From Limnephilus marmoratus (taxonomy: Eukaryota > Arthropoda > Insecta > Trichoptera > Limnephilidae), in NCBI GenBank assembly GCA_917880885.1, contig OU862919.1, positions 51,249,058-51,313,057 of the forward strand: 64,000 nucleotides of DNA, written 5' to 3'. Below, one piece after another: positions 42,030 through 53,038 of the stretch. Position 1 is the first letter of the stretch. The number at the start of each line of letters is the position of its first letter. The notes under the pieces are model-generated. The model was not told the origin of the DNA, did no database searches, and saw only the letters and a program-made list of their open reading frames with translations. The position numbers and the translations under genes are program-made.

Positions 42030-42990
42030 GTTTTTTATTTTTATTTTTTTTTTTATTTAATAAAATAGTATCAATTACATGTTTAAATACATTAAATAAA
42101 GTTTTCTATTAAAATACATTTAATAATACGCTTAAGAGCAGAGCTCGAGTTAAAAAGGCGGATAAACGCAACAATTTAGCAAACGAAAAATAATATTTTT
42201 TTAAATATATAAAACAAAAAATAGATAATTAACAGAAAATAAGAAAAAATCATATTTGTACATATATATAAATATTTTTTTATATATATGTATAAAACAA
42301 ATAATAGATAAGAAAAACAACAGATTGAAGCGGAGGAGATAAAAAATAATGAGAGAAAAAGGATAACTAATGTTATATTTGAGTTGTTATGTTGATAAGT
42401 TATATAAAAAGAGTTTTTATTGATTTTTTGAATTTTGTGTAATTTGTTTCCAATCTTAATTTCAAGGGTAATTCGTTAAACCATTTAACTCCAATATATT
42501 TGTAGAATTGTTGGGCTGTGGTGGTGTAACAGCGCGGTATAGTCAGAGAACCAAGGATATTTGTTCTATTGCTTTTCGAAAAAAGAGTGTTAACATTATT
42601 GAGGCAATCTTTGTGTATTTGTAAAAGCGTGATTTTTTTATAAATATTATGAAGTGAAAGGACTTTGAATTGCTTAAATAATTTGATGGTAGGGTAATCG
42701 TATGGCTTTTTTAGAATTATTTTTATTAATATTCTTTGGATAATTTCTAAAGGCAAAAGAGAAGTTTTGAAAGCACCACCCCAGCCAACAATTCCATATT
42801 GTAATACTGATTGAATTAGGGAAAAATAGATGGTTCTTAATAATCCAATATTTAGTATGTTACGTATTCTAATAAAAATGTAAATTAATTTTCTTAACCG
42901 TTCTACTGTTGTATTGATTTGTAAGTTAATTTCATTAAATTCATAAAAGAACGATTTAAACGCCATAGTTCAAAAATTATTCAAAACCAT
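42030..42990 (-). mobile_element. 5'-truncated LINE (LINE-D), minus strand
   Basis: T-rich run at 42030-42058 marks the 3' poly(A) on the minus strand. About 340 bp of 3'UTR precedes the coding tail at 42400-42966. The 5' end is truncated near 42990. Confidence 0.65.
42400..42966 (-). pseudogene. LINE-D ORF2 C-terminal region
   Basis: 188 uninterrupted codons: EINLQINTTVERLRKLIYIF, RTIYFSLIQSVLQYGIVGWG + GAFKTSLLPLEIIQRILIKI, YTTTAQQFYKYIGVKWFNEL and KFKKSIKTLFI. This is the post-RT thumb region (L….Y.s.iqS.l.YGi..WGg……l...Q+..iKii…….f.elP..l……FK) of a jockey-group LINE. Open but lacking the RT, so a relic. The ATG is incidental. Confidence 0.75.
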
Positions 42991-43925
42991 TGATATTAAT
43001 AACCAAATTGACGATCTTGCCGGAATAATCAGCGCGGTAATAATTGGCCGTGAAAGCCTTTCGGTGTTGTGGACTTACTGCACTTAGCCAGCCGGCAGAT
43101 ATTATAATGAGACAAATGTGTGACTGGTGATCGTGTAGTGTTGCTCCGAATATTCAGGGAACGGAGTCACCTTTTAAACCCTCTTCCTTTTAACCTTCAA
43201 AGACTTCTTTTAATTTCTTGTTGAACTGACAAATAATAGTTTTAAGTTTAATCTTTGGACTAACTATGGTTCACTCCCGCTCCGCAGTATTGTCAGTGAC
43301 CTATTTCTGCTGAAATTTGATGGTGACTTCGGGGTATGGTGTGAACAAATTTATTATATTTTATTAAATAAAGTACCTACTAAAACTTTCGAAAGCATTT
43401 GAACTTTTAATATCTACGTGCTGTAATGCTCAACAGATAATAATAATAAATTATCCACTGCTCGCCACGTCACTTCGCGCGAAAATGTCAACCCAACATC
43501 TACTGATCTCGTCGCTGAAGTTACGTAATACGTAGGACACTTCGATGTAGCGCAGACCGTTTGATATTTTCGCGTTGCGCCGCGTTTGCTTTCGCATCGA
43601 CTTCGACCACGCAAAACGCAGCGTGAGGTTAAAGTTTCGTGTGTAAGTGTAAGGAATTCGATACATCGTTTGTGTTCTTAATGAACAATATAGATCTGTT
43701 TTATGACTGCAATTAAATGGAAATTTCAAAGCTCCACTGTATTGTGGAAATATTCATTGCAAGTTGAATCTAGAATTTCCAATTTCATTACGTCAGAAAA
43801 CACGTGCTCCACGGTTAACTCACAATATGTTATGAAAATATTATTATTTTGGTTTATTTTAAATTTTTTTCCTAAAGCCCAGTATCCGCAGAAATCTCCG
43901 CATTCATTTTAAAGAATGTAATTGA
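42991..43925. other. Unassigned, moderately GC-rich
   Basis: 43410-43660 is CpG-containing and repeat-free in this window. Two minus-strand frames stay open for 66-92 codons but look random. Confidence 0.35.
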
Positions 43926-44790
43926 TAAATACTCAGTACTCAATCTTGACAAATTGAAAATTATCTTTTTTTCCCTGGTACAATCTTCAATAATCTACGG
44001 CATTGTAGGATGGGGTGGTGCGCTTGATACATTTATTAAGCCTTTACAAATTGCTCAAAAGAGCATCATTAAAATTATGTATAATAGAAATAAAACATTC
44101 CCGAGTGAGATATTATTCAAAGAGACAAAAATATTCAATATCCGTAAATTATTTATATTGCAAACAATGAAATATGTATTTAAAAACAAAAATTGTTTCG
44201 TAAAAAACGAAAATAGAATTAGCGAAAGGACTGATAATGTGCTTCAAGTTCCCCAAATTAATGCAAACACATGGCAATTTTTTTAGTCCTCGTACATTTA
44301 ATCTTCTACTAAAACACATTCAAATGACAGATAAAATATCACTTTACATAAAAGAATTAAAATTATGGCTAAATGATGCAGATGTTGAAACACTTTTTTT
44401 ATAAACTCTATGTAAAGCTTTATGATTCATTTTTACAATTCTACTGTAACTTCATGACTTGCTTAACTTATCTTCTTGAAAGTTTGTATGAGTCACTATA
44501 TTTTTAAACTTTCACTTGGAAAATTACATTTTTTACTTATACCGCCAACTTATTGGTGTAATTTAGCACCTTAGCACTTTAGCACTTTAGTTAATATTAC
44601 CCACGCACAGGCAGTGCCTTAGTGGGTTCCCATTATCTACTTTTGTCATATATATATTTTTTACTTTTTTACATTAATTTAACCATGTGTTATCTAATAT
44701 ATATTCAGAAAATGTGTAAAAATTTCCTTTGAAATGAATAATGGGAAAAAAAAGGAAAAAAAAATAAATCAAAAAAACTCTATAGTGTAT
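43926..44790 (+). mobile_element. LINE-D copy, plus strand, 5'-truncated
   Basis: Coding tail at about 43930-44404, then 3'UTR and an A-rich tail (GGGAAAAAAAAGGAAAAAAA at about 44742). Same family as 42030-42990 but opposite orientation; the two 5' ends face each other across 0.94 kb. Confidence 0.65.
43954..44404 (+). pseudogene. LINE-D ORF2 C-terminus with a frameshift
   Basis: Frame 1 reads KIIFFSLVQSSIIYGIVGWG + GALDTFIKPLQIAQKSIIKI to a TAG at 44284-44286. Coding resumes in another frame as SPRTFNLLLKHIQMTDKISL + YIKELKLWLNDADVE, ending at TAA 44402-44404. A single break in the T6 run at 44278-44283 explains this. The YGIVGWGGA block is shared with the minus-strand copy. Confidence 0.7.
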
Positions 44791-44842
44791 TACGTAACTC
44801 TTAAAATTAACACTATTTTACCGACATCATTTTAAAATATCA

Positions 44843-44932
44843 AATTTTAATTTCACAAAAATTTTAATTTCACACAAGTATTAATTTCACACAAATTTCA
44901 ATTCCACACAGTTTTTAATTTCACACAAATTT
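44843..44932 (+). repeat. 17-bp tandem repeat
   Basis: About five units of TTTTAATTTCACACAAA, with point differences. Confidence 0.7.
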
Positions 44933-45530
44933 GAATAAATAAAGTAGCTTGTGGTTTTTACGTCGACTTAAAAATTAAAATAAATAAATTGCTACTCCGC
45001 CATGCACAATTGCATGAGTTACAACGAAGTGCTCTTAACAAATGATTAACTTAGCGGAAAAATATTTGGATTTCGATCTGCAAATCGCTTTTAGCGCGGA
45101 GCCCCCTTGATTTTAATATTAACCAGACTAAACCACTCCAACTAACAGGATGAAAAAGGGTGCATTATTAATTGCGTATTAATTCGATCACCACTTCCCT
45201 TGACAAAATTTTGGTGTTTTGTTAATATTCATTCCGGAATATTTTTGCGTCATTCAATTGTGACGTTTTGATTCGTTTACCCTCAACGCGAACCTACCCT
45301 GTTAGGGCCAGCGGTAACTAGCCAACAACTCTGCGGTTACACTGCCGTTGGAACACGCTTTGCTACTGTAATATCCAATGATTCTATCATTATGTAATTT
45401 TATAATCCATGATTTATTTGTATGCTGTACATAGTGACTGTTATTTGTCACGCTAAAAATCTCACTAATGGATTGCAATTAAAGTTAAATTTGAATGTGA
45501 CGTCAATGCATCTATTTTCTCTCACCGAAT
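44933..45530. other. Unassigned stretch
   Basis: No gene or repeat recognised; average-complexity sequence, possibly single copy. Confidence 0.35.
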
Positions 45531-45534
45531 CTTA

Positions 45535-45948
45535 AGCCACAATTACATTGAGCAAGTTTAATAGCTACTATCTACTAAGTTTAAAAGCGGGTGAATCGGC
45601 GAGATTGTCATGTTAACACACGAAACTGTCCACTCGCTCAGTAGCGTAGGAAACGAAGCTCGCAGGTCGCTGCTAGCGTCAGTAGCGAGAATAACGACAC
45701 CTGCGTGAACTAATTCTATCAGATGTTTGACAGTCAAAATCAGCTGTTTGTTGGCAGCCATATTGAAAACATAAATAAACCAATCACGAGTAAGCGGGTA
45801 GCAAGTAAAGTTTACGCCCTTTCAACTTTTTTCGTAGATAGTCAATAATCTGCTAGTTAGCAAGTAATACGATTACACTGATCGAGTTTATTAACAGATA
45901 GTGAATTTCCCAGATAGTAGCTTTTAAACGCCCAATGTAATTGTCTCT
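45535..45948. repeat. MITE M1, copy 2
   Basis: Left AAGCCACAATTACATTGAGC and, opposite strand at right, AAAGAGACAATTACATTGGG. The interior is the reverse complement of copy 1 (16030-16440): AATCAGCTGTTTG, AAAAGCGGGTGAATCGGCGA, CCTTTCAACTTTTTTCGTAG. Confidence 0.7.
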
Positions 45949-46134
45949 TTAGGCATGTTTCCGTGATGTTTAATTTGAAAACCAAGTTCTAGATGTGAAT
46001 ACCGCCATGAACTGGCAAAATAGGAGGCATTTGTGGAACACTTATAAAAATATCTGAACTTGGACGCTAAAATGTTTGTGAAGGAGATTATTGATAATTA
46101 GTAACTATTTAATCACTGAAGACAATTTTAGCGA

Positions 46135-46290
46135 CTCTCAATCAGAAAAGGATACGGTCGCGTTAAGGACTTCAAACCAGGACCTTAGCCTTGCCGCGGC
46201 GATGCTCTACCAGTGAGCTTATTAACTGTATTTTGTATCAAACTTCGACTAAGAACTACCAACATTATCTTAACGCATATTTTATTGGCT
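46135..46290 (-). repeat. SINE-C (tRNA-derived)
   Basis: Minus strand: GTTGGTAGTTCTTAGTCGAA, AATAAGCTCACTGGTAGAGC (A-box), GGTCCTGGTTTGAAGTCCTT (decayed B-box) and GACCGTATCCTTTTCTGA. The same order is at 57590-57740. Confidence 0.6.
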
Positions 46291-46317
46291 GCCATCTTTA
46301 TTTATTATTATTTATTT

Positions 46318-46668
46318 TTAAATGAATAACGCAAAAGAGTCTCAACTGCTCCCAACCGCCTGGAGCCAGTGAGCATATAGCATCCCCAAATGGGGGTATG
46401 TTGTGAGACTGAGATAATGGGAAGGGGAAGGAGATGGAGTAGAGAAAAGTAAAGAAGTACCTGGCTATTCAGATCTAGCCTAGTAAACGTCTAAACCCAT
46501 TTCAAGCAACATTTAAATTCTGAATGGTGGTTTAACACCAGAGCGATACTAAGAGGATCTTCCACTCTGGAACGTGCCGCAAATATACCTGCTATTATTT
46601 TAAAGTGATTAAATTGTGTGACGCCGGAATTTGAACCCGCTACCTCCTTACCCCTCGAACAAATGAAT
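46318..46668 (-). repeat. SINE-A copy
   Basis: AAAGAGTCTCAACTGCTCCC at the 3' side, AGTACCTGGCTATTCAGATC in the middle, TCTTCCACTCTGGAACGTGC, then a decayed head (GACGCCGGAATTTGAACCCG). Nearly full length. Confidence 0.75.
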
Positions 46669-47017
46669 GATTGTAATTATATATGATTGAAAGACTAATC
46701 TCCAACTAAATCTTGAATAAAGTTATATTCGGTGATTAAATATTACAATTTAAGGTTTTACCCGTTAAGTTAAAATAAAAATAAATAATTAAATACATTT
46801 TTTAAGATTTGATTTTCTAATGTCTAACAATCGACCAAGAACAAAGATACATATATATGTACGAGTATATAATTTGTAAGCACTGGCAGATATAAATATT
46901 TCATCCAATGCCACTGACTATGACCGTTGGTGTTGAAGTGTACGACATACAAGATGAAGGTTATCTATCCCTTATTGGGTTTTTTGATGTTGGATATCAT
47001 ACGTTAGTTGTTCTGCG
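46669..47017. other. Unassigned stretch
   Basis: Nothing supported. Confidence 0.35.
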
Positions 47018-47160
47018 GATCTGCCCTGATGATGGACACTGCAACGCTGTCCGAAACGTTGGCTAAGGAAGGAGGTAGCGCAACACGGCATAACTACTCA
47101 AAAACAAATAACGAAAATACCTTTGGCCGTGAAAATCTAAAAACGTATCTTGAATATCTT
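47018..47160 (+). ncRNA. Hammerhead-ribozyme-like motif in a Penelope-like tail
   Basis: CTGATGA (47026-47032), stem II GGACA/TGTCC (47034-47038 with 47048-47052), GAAA (47053-47056), then CG|TT. The self-complementary ACGT could form a 2-bp loopless stem III and leave a GUU cleavage triplet. GCC (47023-47025) and GGC (47061-47063) start stem I. These are all the invariant boxes of a type-I hammerhead. Penelope-like elements are known to carry such minimal hammerheads. The tail continues to CTTTGGCCGTGAAAATCTAA. Cleavage activity is inferred only. Confidence 0.6.
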
Positions 47161-47865
47161 ATTTTATAATTGTTTTGATAGTTCTAATTGTTATGAATCT
47201 CCTACTAGTAGGTATATCTTTTATTAGAGTTTTGCCTTTTCCGACCATTGAACAGGATTCCGGCGTTTTTTTCGTTCAAGATGTCATTCCCATTTTAGGA
47301 AGAGTTATAATGTTGTAAGGAAAATGGAAGTTATCGCAACAATTCCGAGATCTGATCAGTCACCAAGCCATAACCATTGTTCTCAAGAGGATTTCACATT
47401 ATGCAAGCAGACAATCTGTTCCTTTTTATGAACAACTTTTAATCTACAATTATAGCAAAGTTTTCACTTCCATTTCACCGTTAAGAGTTTTAAACTATCT
47501 GTGTGACGCTGTTGGGTGTGTGTGCCACCAGGTCTTGTCAATAATAATGTTGACAATTTTGCTCGATTCTACTCGTACTTGCTAACAAGTCACCTCTTTC
47601 TCTGTTATTACAACATTCTACACCGTAAGAGTACTTCAAATTCTTATTTTTGATTGTAACGCACATTAAATAATTGTATCCTAAACCTAAATACTGCTTT
47701 TATCAGACAAAAATCATACTTTGTTTTAAGTTAGGTAGTAAAAAGAAAATTACATTATCACTTATTTAACTAGAAATAATTAAACACATTAAACTAAACT
47801 AAATAGTTCAACACAGCGCTATTCTATTACATTACTTTGTTTATCGAGAATAAAAATTAAAAATA
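47161..47865. other. Unassigned stretch
   Basis: No supported gene; AT-rich. Confidence 0.35.
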
Positions 47866-48159
47866 TATTTTTTCAATACACCCAACTTTTTTTAGTTTTT
47901 AATGTCGTTTGGGAGGCAATTATATAAGTTGCCCCCCTCGTAACCAATGGATTGTTTACCATAGTTTTTGTCTTCTTGGGACGTTTTAATATGACATTAT
48001 GTATTCATATAGGTTTCTTAATGTTAATAGTTTTGTTTCCATATATAATTTTTATGTGGATTTTCTGGGCTTGTAGTGAAACAGTTTTTTGATTACCTTG
48101 TTTTGTATTATCTGTAATTCATTTACGTATGTTTCACATGCGTTTCCCCAGATTTCAAT

Positions 48160-48197
48160 CAAATAATAATTTATATGTGAATATAAATTATTATTTG
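48160..48197. other. Perfect 16-bp palindrome at the SINE junction
   Basis: CAAATAATAATTTATA and its exact inverse TATAAATTATTATTTG flank a 6-nt TGTGAA spacer, ending within a base of the SINE-A head. Confidence 0.8.
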
Positions 48198-48617
48198 GAC
48201 CTCCGTAGTCCAGTGGCTAAGACTCTTGACTCACATTCCGGAGGTCGCGGGTTCGAACCCGGCATGCGCAAATAAATTTTATTTGATTAATTTGTGTTAT
48301 TTCACAATTAATTCATTTAAAATAATATATAGTATATTTGCGGCATGTTCCAGAGTGGAAGATACTATTAGTATCGCCCTGGTGTAAGACCACCATTCAG
48401 AATTGAAACGTTGCTTAAAAATGGCTTTAGCCGTGTTAAGTGACCAGATCTGAATAGCCAGGTACTTCCCAACCTTCCTCTTCCCCACCTCCTTCCCCTC
48501 CCCACTACCTTCAGCCTCACAACATACCCCAATTGGGGATGCCATAGTCTCACTGGCTCCAGACGGGAGCAGTTGAGATTCTTGTGCGGTATTCACTGTA
48601 AAAAAAAAAAAAAAAAA
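48198..48617 (+). repeat. SINE-A, full-length copy in a LINE remnant
   Basis: CCTCCGTAGTCCAGTGGCTA (A-box), GGTCGCGGGTTCGAACCCGG (canonical B-box), full body, A17 tail. The head is the most tRNA-like of the family here. Flanks belong to one decayed LINE. Confidence 0.85.
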
Positions 48618-48850
48618 TACGGGACTATAATATAAACCTTTTTTTAATATCTTTGGCAACAGATATGATAGCCGGCTAAACACGCTAATTAAGGGGATGA
48701 TTTTTTCTTTAATACCTTGTATATGCATTTTATATGTCAAATACTGATCAACGCACATCCCAAGATTTTTCCTGGATCAGGATTTGCAGGTCATTTTCAA
48801 TTTTGGGTACATGAGAAGGAATTATTTTACGGGTTGAGTTTGTATCCTGT

Positions 48851-49179
48851 TTTTCTTAACATTCATTGTTAAAATATTTAATTAGGTATATAAACCTAGT
48901 ATATTTGCACGAGTACATATTTCTTTTGTTTTTCTTTTCAATATAATCTCATTGTACTTCTACATTGTATCACTTCAGCGATATTATTTTTGTATACTCA
49001 TACAATTTTAGTTTGTTCTTAATATAATGCTGATACCCTCCTGTGTACCACTGCATACTTATCATCGCATGTATCACTTTAATGAAAAAAACCATTGTTT
49101 ATATATATATAAATGAATTATAATTTTAGTAAAGTTTAAATATTTTATCTACATGTCAAATTTTGTGGTAATTACTGAC
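48851..49179. other. Unassigned AT-rich stretch
   Basis: Nothing supported. Confidence 0.35.
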
Positions 49180-49490
49180 GGCCGGCGTAGTCCAGCGGCA
49201 AGGCTCTTGACTTGCATTCCGAAGGTCGCGGGATCGAATCCCGGCCTGGAAAATAAATTTTATTTGATTAATTTGTGTTATTTCACAATTTATTCATTTA
49301 AAATAATAGCTTGAAATGGCTTTAGCCGTGATTGGTGACTAGATCTGAATACTCAGGTACTTCCCCACCTTCCTCTTCCCACTACCTTCAGCCTCACAAC
49401 ATACCCCAATTTGGGATGCCATAGTCTCACTGGCTCCAGATGGGAGCAGTTGGGACTCGTTTGCGGTATTAATATAAAAAATTAAAAAAA
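49180..49490 (+). repeat. SINE-A with internal deletion
   Basis: Head GGCCGGCGTAGTCCAGCGGC and B-box intact. After TTCATTTAAAATAAT the body skips the TTTGCGGCACGTTCC…GAAACGTT segment and resumes at CTTGAAATGGCTTTAGCCGT. Ends TTTGCGGTATTAATATAAAA. Confidence 0.8.
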
Positions 49491-49549
49491 AGCATTATAG
49501 CGACTAAGATTGATTCTAATTATTATTTTTTTAATTTGAGTACAGCACA

Positions 49550-50030
49550 AGAGTATCAACTGCTGTTAGCTCCATACAATATGACGCCCTGTGAAAAATA
49601 TTTTCCTTCAGGACCTATGTCATCTTAACAGATGTGATGTGGAGGGTCTTTTCAGGCAAGGAAGGAGAAGAAGTTCTGGGAATGAAAAAGGCACAAAGGG
49701 TAGGTTGAAATCTGGGGTCAATGTGTCCACGAGTGACTGACGGATGAATCCATCCCCCCACAGCGGTGCAAGGCGATAGGTCAAGTGTCAGTCTGGAGAG
49801 GGCAAAAGGTCTCCCCCAACCAGTCTCCCCCGATCTGGCCCTCCACGCAGAATGTTGGCAAACGCATCCGCCGTCAATAACTAGTCAAACCTCACCCCAT
49901 GAACCCGGGCACCTCTACGTCACCATTATTGCGAACTACTTGGGGTGACCTATGGCAGGTGTGTTGGTTATTCAATAAATGGTTAAGGGGCGACGGTACC
50001 CATTCCTGCCTCCGAATTATTTTCAAAGTT
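49550..50030 (-). repeat. SINE-B, full-length copy
   Basis: Minus strand from about 50018: GGAGGCAGGAATGGGTACCG, CCTGCCATAGGTCACCCCAA, GGTGCCCGGGTTCATGGGGT, GACTGGTTGGGGGAGACC and CAGAACTTCTTCTCC. The 3' end is near 49575 (CCTGAAGGAAAATATTTTTC hairpin, decayed). Confidence 0.7.
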
Positions 50031-50274
50031 ATTTTCACTATATAATGATGATAAGATTCACATGATACTTACCCTTCCTTCCAAGATGAATATTTTTTTT
50101 TTGTTGGAAATGGCTTTAGTTATCAAATCCAAATTGCCGTGTAAATCTCAACCATCTTCTTTTCACTTCTTTCCCCCATTTTCTTAATTCGGAATACTTT
50201 GTTCTATATATATATATATAAGTTTAAAACTACAAGATTTTTTTATTAATTATCGCTAAAACTTAACCTTAAAG

Positions 50275-50771
50275 AATATGATTTTTGATGGTAGGTTGGT
50301 ACCTACCTATCTACTTTTCATACCTTCTAAAATTGGGCATATTTCCGCTTCGCAATAAAATCCAAATAAATGTAATGTTTGTGAATGTATCCAAAAACTA
50401 TAATTTTTTTAATTAGAAATAACCTTGTAATTTTTTAAATATTAAAATTTTGAATGCAAACTTAAAAAGGTTTTTAAAATGGCTCCCCTTACGTTTTTTC
50501 TAACTTAAATTACTGAAAATGAAAAAAAAAAAAAAAACACTTACATATGTTAACAGGGAAAATTAATTATAAACATTATTGCGACCTTTCTTTTTTGTCG
50601 TTTCACGGAAAAGTGATTTCTAAAAAATTCGCAAAGTTTCATAATTTTTTTTTTCAAATTGCTTTCGGAACTTTGGTTTCATAAAGGTGAACATTTTAAA
50701 TAATTTTAGGTTTATTTTTAGATTTGAATATATAGCGTGTTATTTTCTCTTTCCAATACCTTTTATATTAT
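50275..50771 (+). repeat. Repeat X, 5' part (LTR element target)
   Basis: Parallels 60340-60860: CCAAATAAAT, ATTACTGAAAATG/ATTACTGACAACGG, AATTGCTTTCGGAACTTTGG / AATTGCTATCGCAAATTATGG, TTTGAATATATAGCGTGTTA + TTTTCTCTTTCCAA. Continues beyond the LTR element at 55824-55925. Confidence 0.6.
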
Positions 50772-50996
50772 TGTGAGAGAGGTTTTAGGGTGGCACACCT
50801 GTTTCCGGCCATACAAGAGCGAGACAGGTGATCCCGCATATAAAAGGAGATGCAGGCCTCTCCTCACTCTCTTTTTCCTACCGCCAGCACCTTAGATAGG
50901 ACGTATTTATAGCCATTACTTATAATAAATATCCATATCGCCAATACGCGCATTATTTATAAATAACCTCGCCTACACTCGAGTCTGTATTTAACA
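50772..50996 (+). repeat. 5' LTR
   Basis: Starts TG, ends CA. TATAAAA at 50839-50845 is the likely core promoter (U3/R) and AATAAA at 50924-50929 the polyadenylation signal. The inverse-repeated CACCTGTTTCCGG…ACAGGTGATCC is near the start. Confidence 0.95.
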
Positions 50997-51445
50997 GTGG
51001 CGCAGCCGGTAGGATACGATAAGACTGCACATAACAGTGGCAGCTCACGAAATCGTAAAAAGAATCGACGCGCAAAATTTGGCACAAAAAATTAGCGGTT
51101 GTAACATATTATTTTCGGGTCGGTAAAAAAGGCCGGACCGGAGTCCAAGTAAACTTCACTGCAAGGAGTGAAGTAGAAGACACTGGAGCCAGCCAGCTTC
51201 TCGGAAGGGGGAAGCACGGGAGGGTCCAGGAGCGTCAAGTGGCAGCAGCACCGAGGGTCAAAGGATCGGTGTTACCAGGTGTTACTGTGTTACGGGTCTG
51301 GAAGGAGCCATCAATTCACAGGGTCAAGGAGCAGTTTCCGGAGCAGGGTCCAGGGAGCAGACGGCAGAAGAAGAAGCCTCATTGGGAAGTTTTTGTTTTT
51401 CTGTTTTCTTTCTCTCTATTTGGGTACCTTCTGGGCATTGGGAAC
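50997..51445 (+). other. LTR element 5' leader
   Basis: GTGGCGCAGCCGGTAGGATA starts with the tRNA primer-binding site. About 450 nt without ATG in the gag frame before the chosen start; likely packaging signal. Confidence 0.6.
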
Positions 51446-53038
51446 ATGGAGTCTCGAGGATTGGAGTCCTTCAGTTTGCGTGACGGGAACTGGGAGAACT
51501 TCAAGGTCCGCCTCGGACAATTTCTCCTCGTGAATGATGAAAAGTTTGCATCGGATGATAAAAAAAGGGCTATTTTCCTGAATGCATTGAAAGATGATTG
51601 TTTTTCCTTATTGGTTAATTTGTGCATTCCTAAAAAGGTAACAGATATTAAGTTAGAAGATTTGATATCTAAACTTGATGAGTATTGTTGTTCAACGAAA
51701 TGTTTTTTTGAAGAGAGATCTAAGTTTTACAGTGCTAAACAAAGAAATGACGAATCAATCCGTGAGTTTGCAGTGCGGTTAAAGTCTCTTTCTACTAATT
51801 GCAAATTTGGGAATAGTTTATCAGTAAATTTAAGGGATTTCTTTGTTTTGGGTTGTAAACCAGGAAAGGTAAGGGAAAAATTATTTCTCGAGGGTGAATT
51901 ACACTCGTTCGAAAAATGTTTACAAGTCGCCGAGTGCATTGACCTCGTAGCTTCAACTCAAGCGCAGTCCCGAGTTGATAATACGGTTTACGCTAATGTA
52001 CAGCTCAAGGCCGGTCGACTCTCTTTTAATAATTCGCGTGTGAAAGACAGAGACGTGAAGCGTTTCGGGCATAGCAACAGGGCACGGTCACAGTCGCCAG
52101 CGAACGCTGTGAAACAAAATTGTACCGTTTGTGGTCACAATAATCACATCGCGACGGAATGTAGATATAAAAATTATTTATGTAAAATTTGCAGTACGAA
52201 GGGTCATCTCGCAAAACAGTGCAAGCGTTCCTCAACACGTAAGAGTGTGAATACTTTGTTGTCGGACACAAAGTTGGGTGAAGTTAATAGTGTCGAACCA
52301 TTTTTTATTGAAGTTTCACTAGACGGGATCAAGAGTAAATTCATGGTAGATTCTGGAGCATCTTGTTGCGTAATTTCCAAGGAGTGTTATTTCAGTAAAT
52401 TCAGTAGAATCAAGCTAGTGCACGAAGACATTAGTCTACGGGGTTTTGACAATACGCTCGTGAAAGTGGTAGGTACAATTACGCCACAAGTGGAATTTAA
52501 CGGTCAATGTCACAATTTGAAATTTGTTGTTGTCACAAGTGCTTCGTTATCGATAGTGGGGCGTGATTTTATGAATCTTTTTAACGTCGGGATTAACGGA
52601 ATCGTAAACAGTATAAAACAGAATACTTTGAAGCAGCGATTAGTAAAAAAATTCCCGGAAGTTTTTACGGATAAACTAGGAAAATTTAATAAGTACGAAG
52701 TGAATTTAACTTTAAAAGAGACCGCTATTCCGATATTTCGTAATCACAGAGTTATGCCGTTCGCTTTGAAAGAAAAAGTCGAAAGGGAGTTAGATAGTTT
52801 ACTGTCAGACGGTATTATAGAACAAGTCCAGTTTAGTGATTTTGCAAGTCCAATTGTTCCAGTAATTAAGAAAAACGGTAGTATTAGATTATGTGGTGAT
52901 TATAAATCGACAGTGAATAATCAGTTATTAGTTGACAAATATCCATTACCTAGGATAGAGGAGCTATTAACGAAAGTAAATGGTGGAAAGTTTTTGCAAA
53001 AATCGATCTTAAATCGGCGTATAGTCAATTTGTTTTAA
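51446..53038 (+). CDS. gag-pol: Gag - protease - N-terminal RT (frame broken at the end)
   Basis: Start chosen at ATG 51446 (GGAACATGG, good Kozak context). The frame is open 69 codons further upstream but has no ATG there. From that Met: capsid-like helical region 1-200; two CCHC zinc knuckles, CTVCGHNNHIATEC (226 on) and CKICSTKGHLAKQC (246 on), for RNA packaging; aspartic protease MVDSGASCCVI with the catalytic Asp at 302 and a distal IVGRDF; RT entry DGIIEQ…FASPIVPVIKKNGSIRLCGDY. After GGKF (about 52990) a 5-T run appears one base short; the frame goes off and stops at 53036-53038. Gag and pol share one frame here, as in some Ty3/Gypsy clades. Confidence 0.9.
   Translation: MESRGLESFSLRDGNWENFKVRLGQFLLVNDEKFASDDKKRAIFLNALKDDCFSLLVNLCIPKKVTDIKLEDLISKLDEYCCSTKCFFEERSKFYSAKQRNDESIREFAVRLKSLSTNCKFGNSLSVNLRDFFVLGCKPGKVREKLFLEGELHSFEKCLQVAECIDLVASTQAQSRVDNTVYANVQLKAGRLSFNNSRVKDRDVKRFGHSNRARSQSPANAVKQNCTVCGHNNHIATECRYKNYLCKICSTKGHLAKQCKRSSTRKSVNTLLSDTKLGEVNSVEPFFIEVSLDGIKSKFMVDSGASCCVISKECYFSKFSRIKLVHEDISLRGFDNTLVKVVGTITPQVEFNGQCHNLKFVVVTSASLSIVGRDFMNLFNVGINGIVNSIKQNTLKQRLVKKFPEVFTDKLGKFNKYEVNLTLKETAIPIFRNHRVMPFALKEKVERELDSLLSDGIIEQVQFSDFASPIVPVIKKNGSIRLCGDYKSTVNNQLLVDKYPLPRIEELLTKVNGGKFLQKSILNRRIVNLF

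Larger units (their letters stand above)
47870..48850 (-). pseudogene. Decayed LINE ORF2 (post-RT), split by SINE-A
   Basis: Minus strand, from high to low coordinate: KNLGMCVDQYLTYKMHIQGI + KEKIIPLISVFSRLSYLLPK + ILKKGLYYSP (48780-48627). The SINE-A insertion follows, then LIEIWGNACETYVNELQIIQ + NKVIKKLFHYKPRKST (48165-48070) and broken LYMETKLLTLRNLYEY. The order FLGv.iD..L.W..Hi…k….i..l.rl….k.ll…Y.sl….ieiWGna…….l..iQNk.iK.lf is jockey-group. Stops and shifts throughout. Confidence 0.65.
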
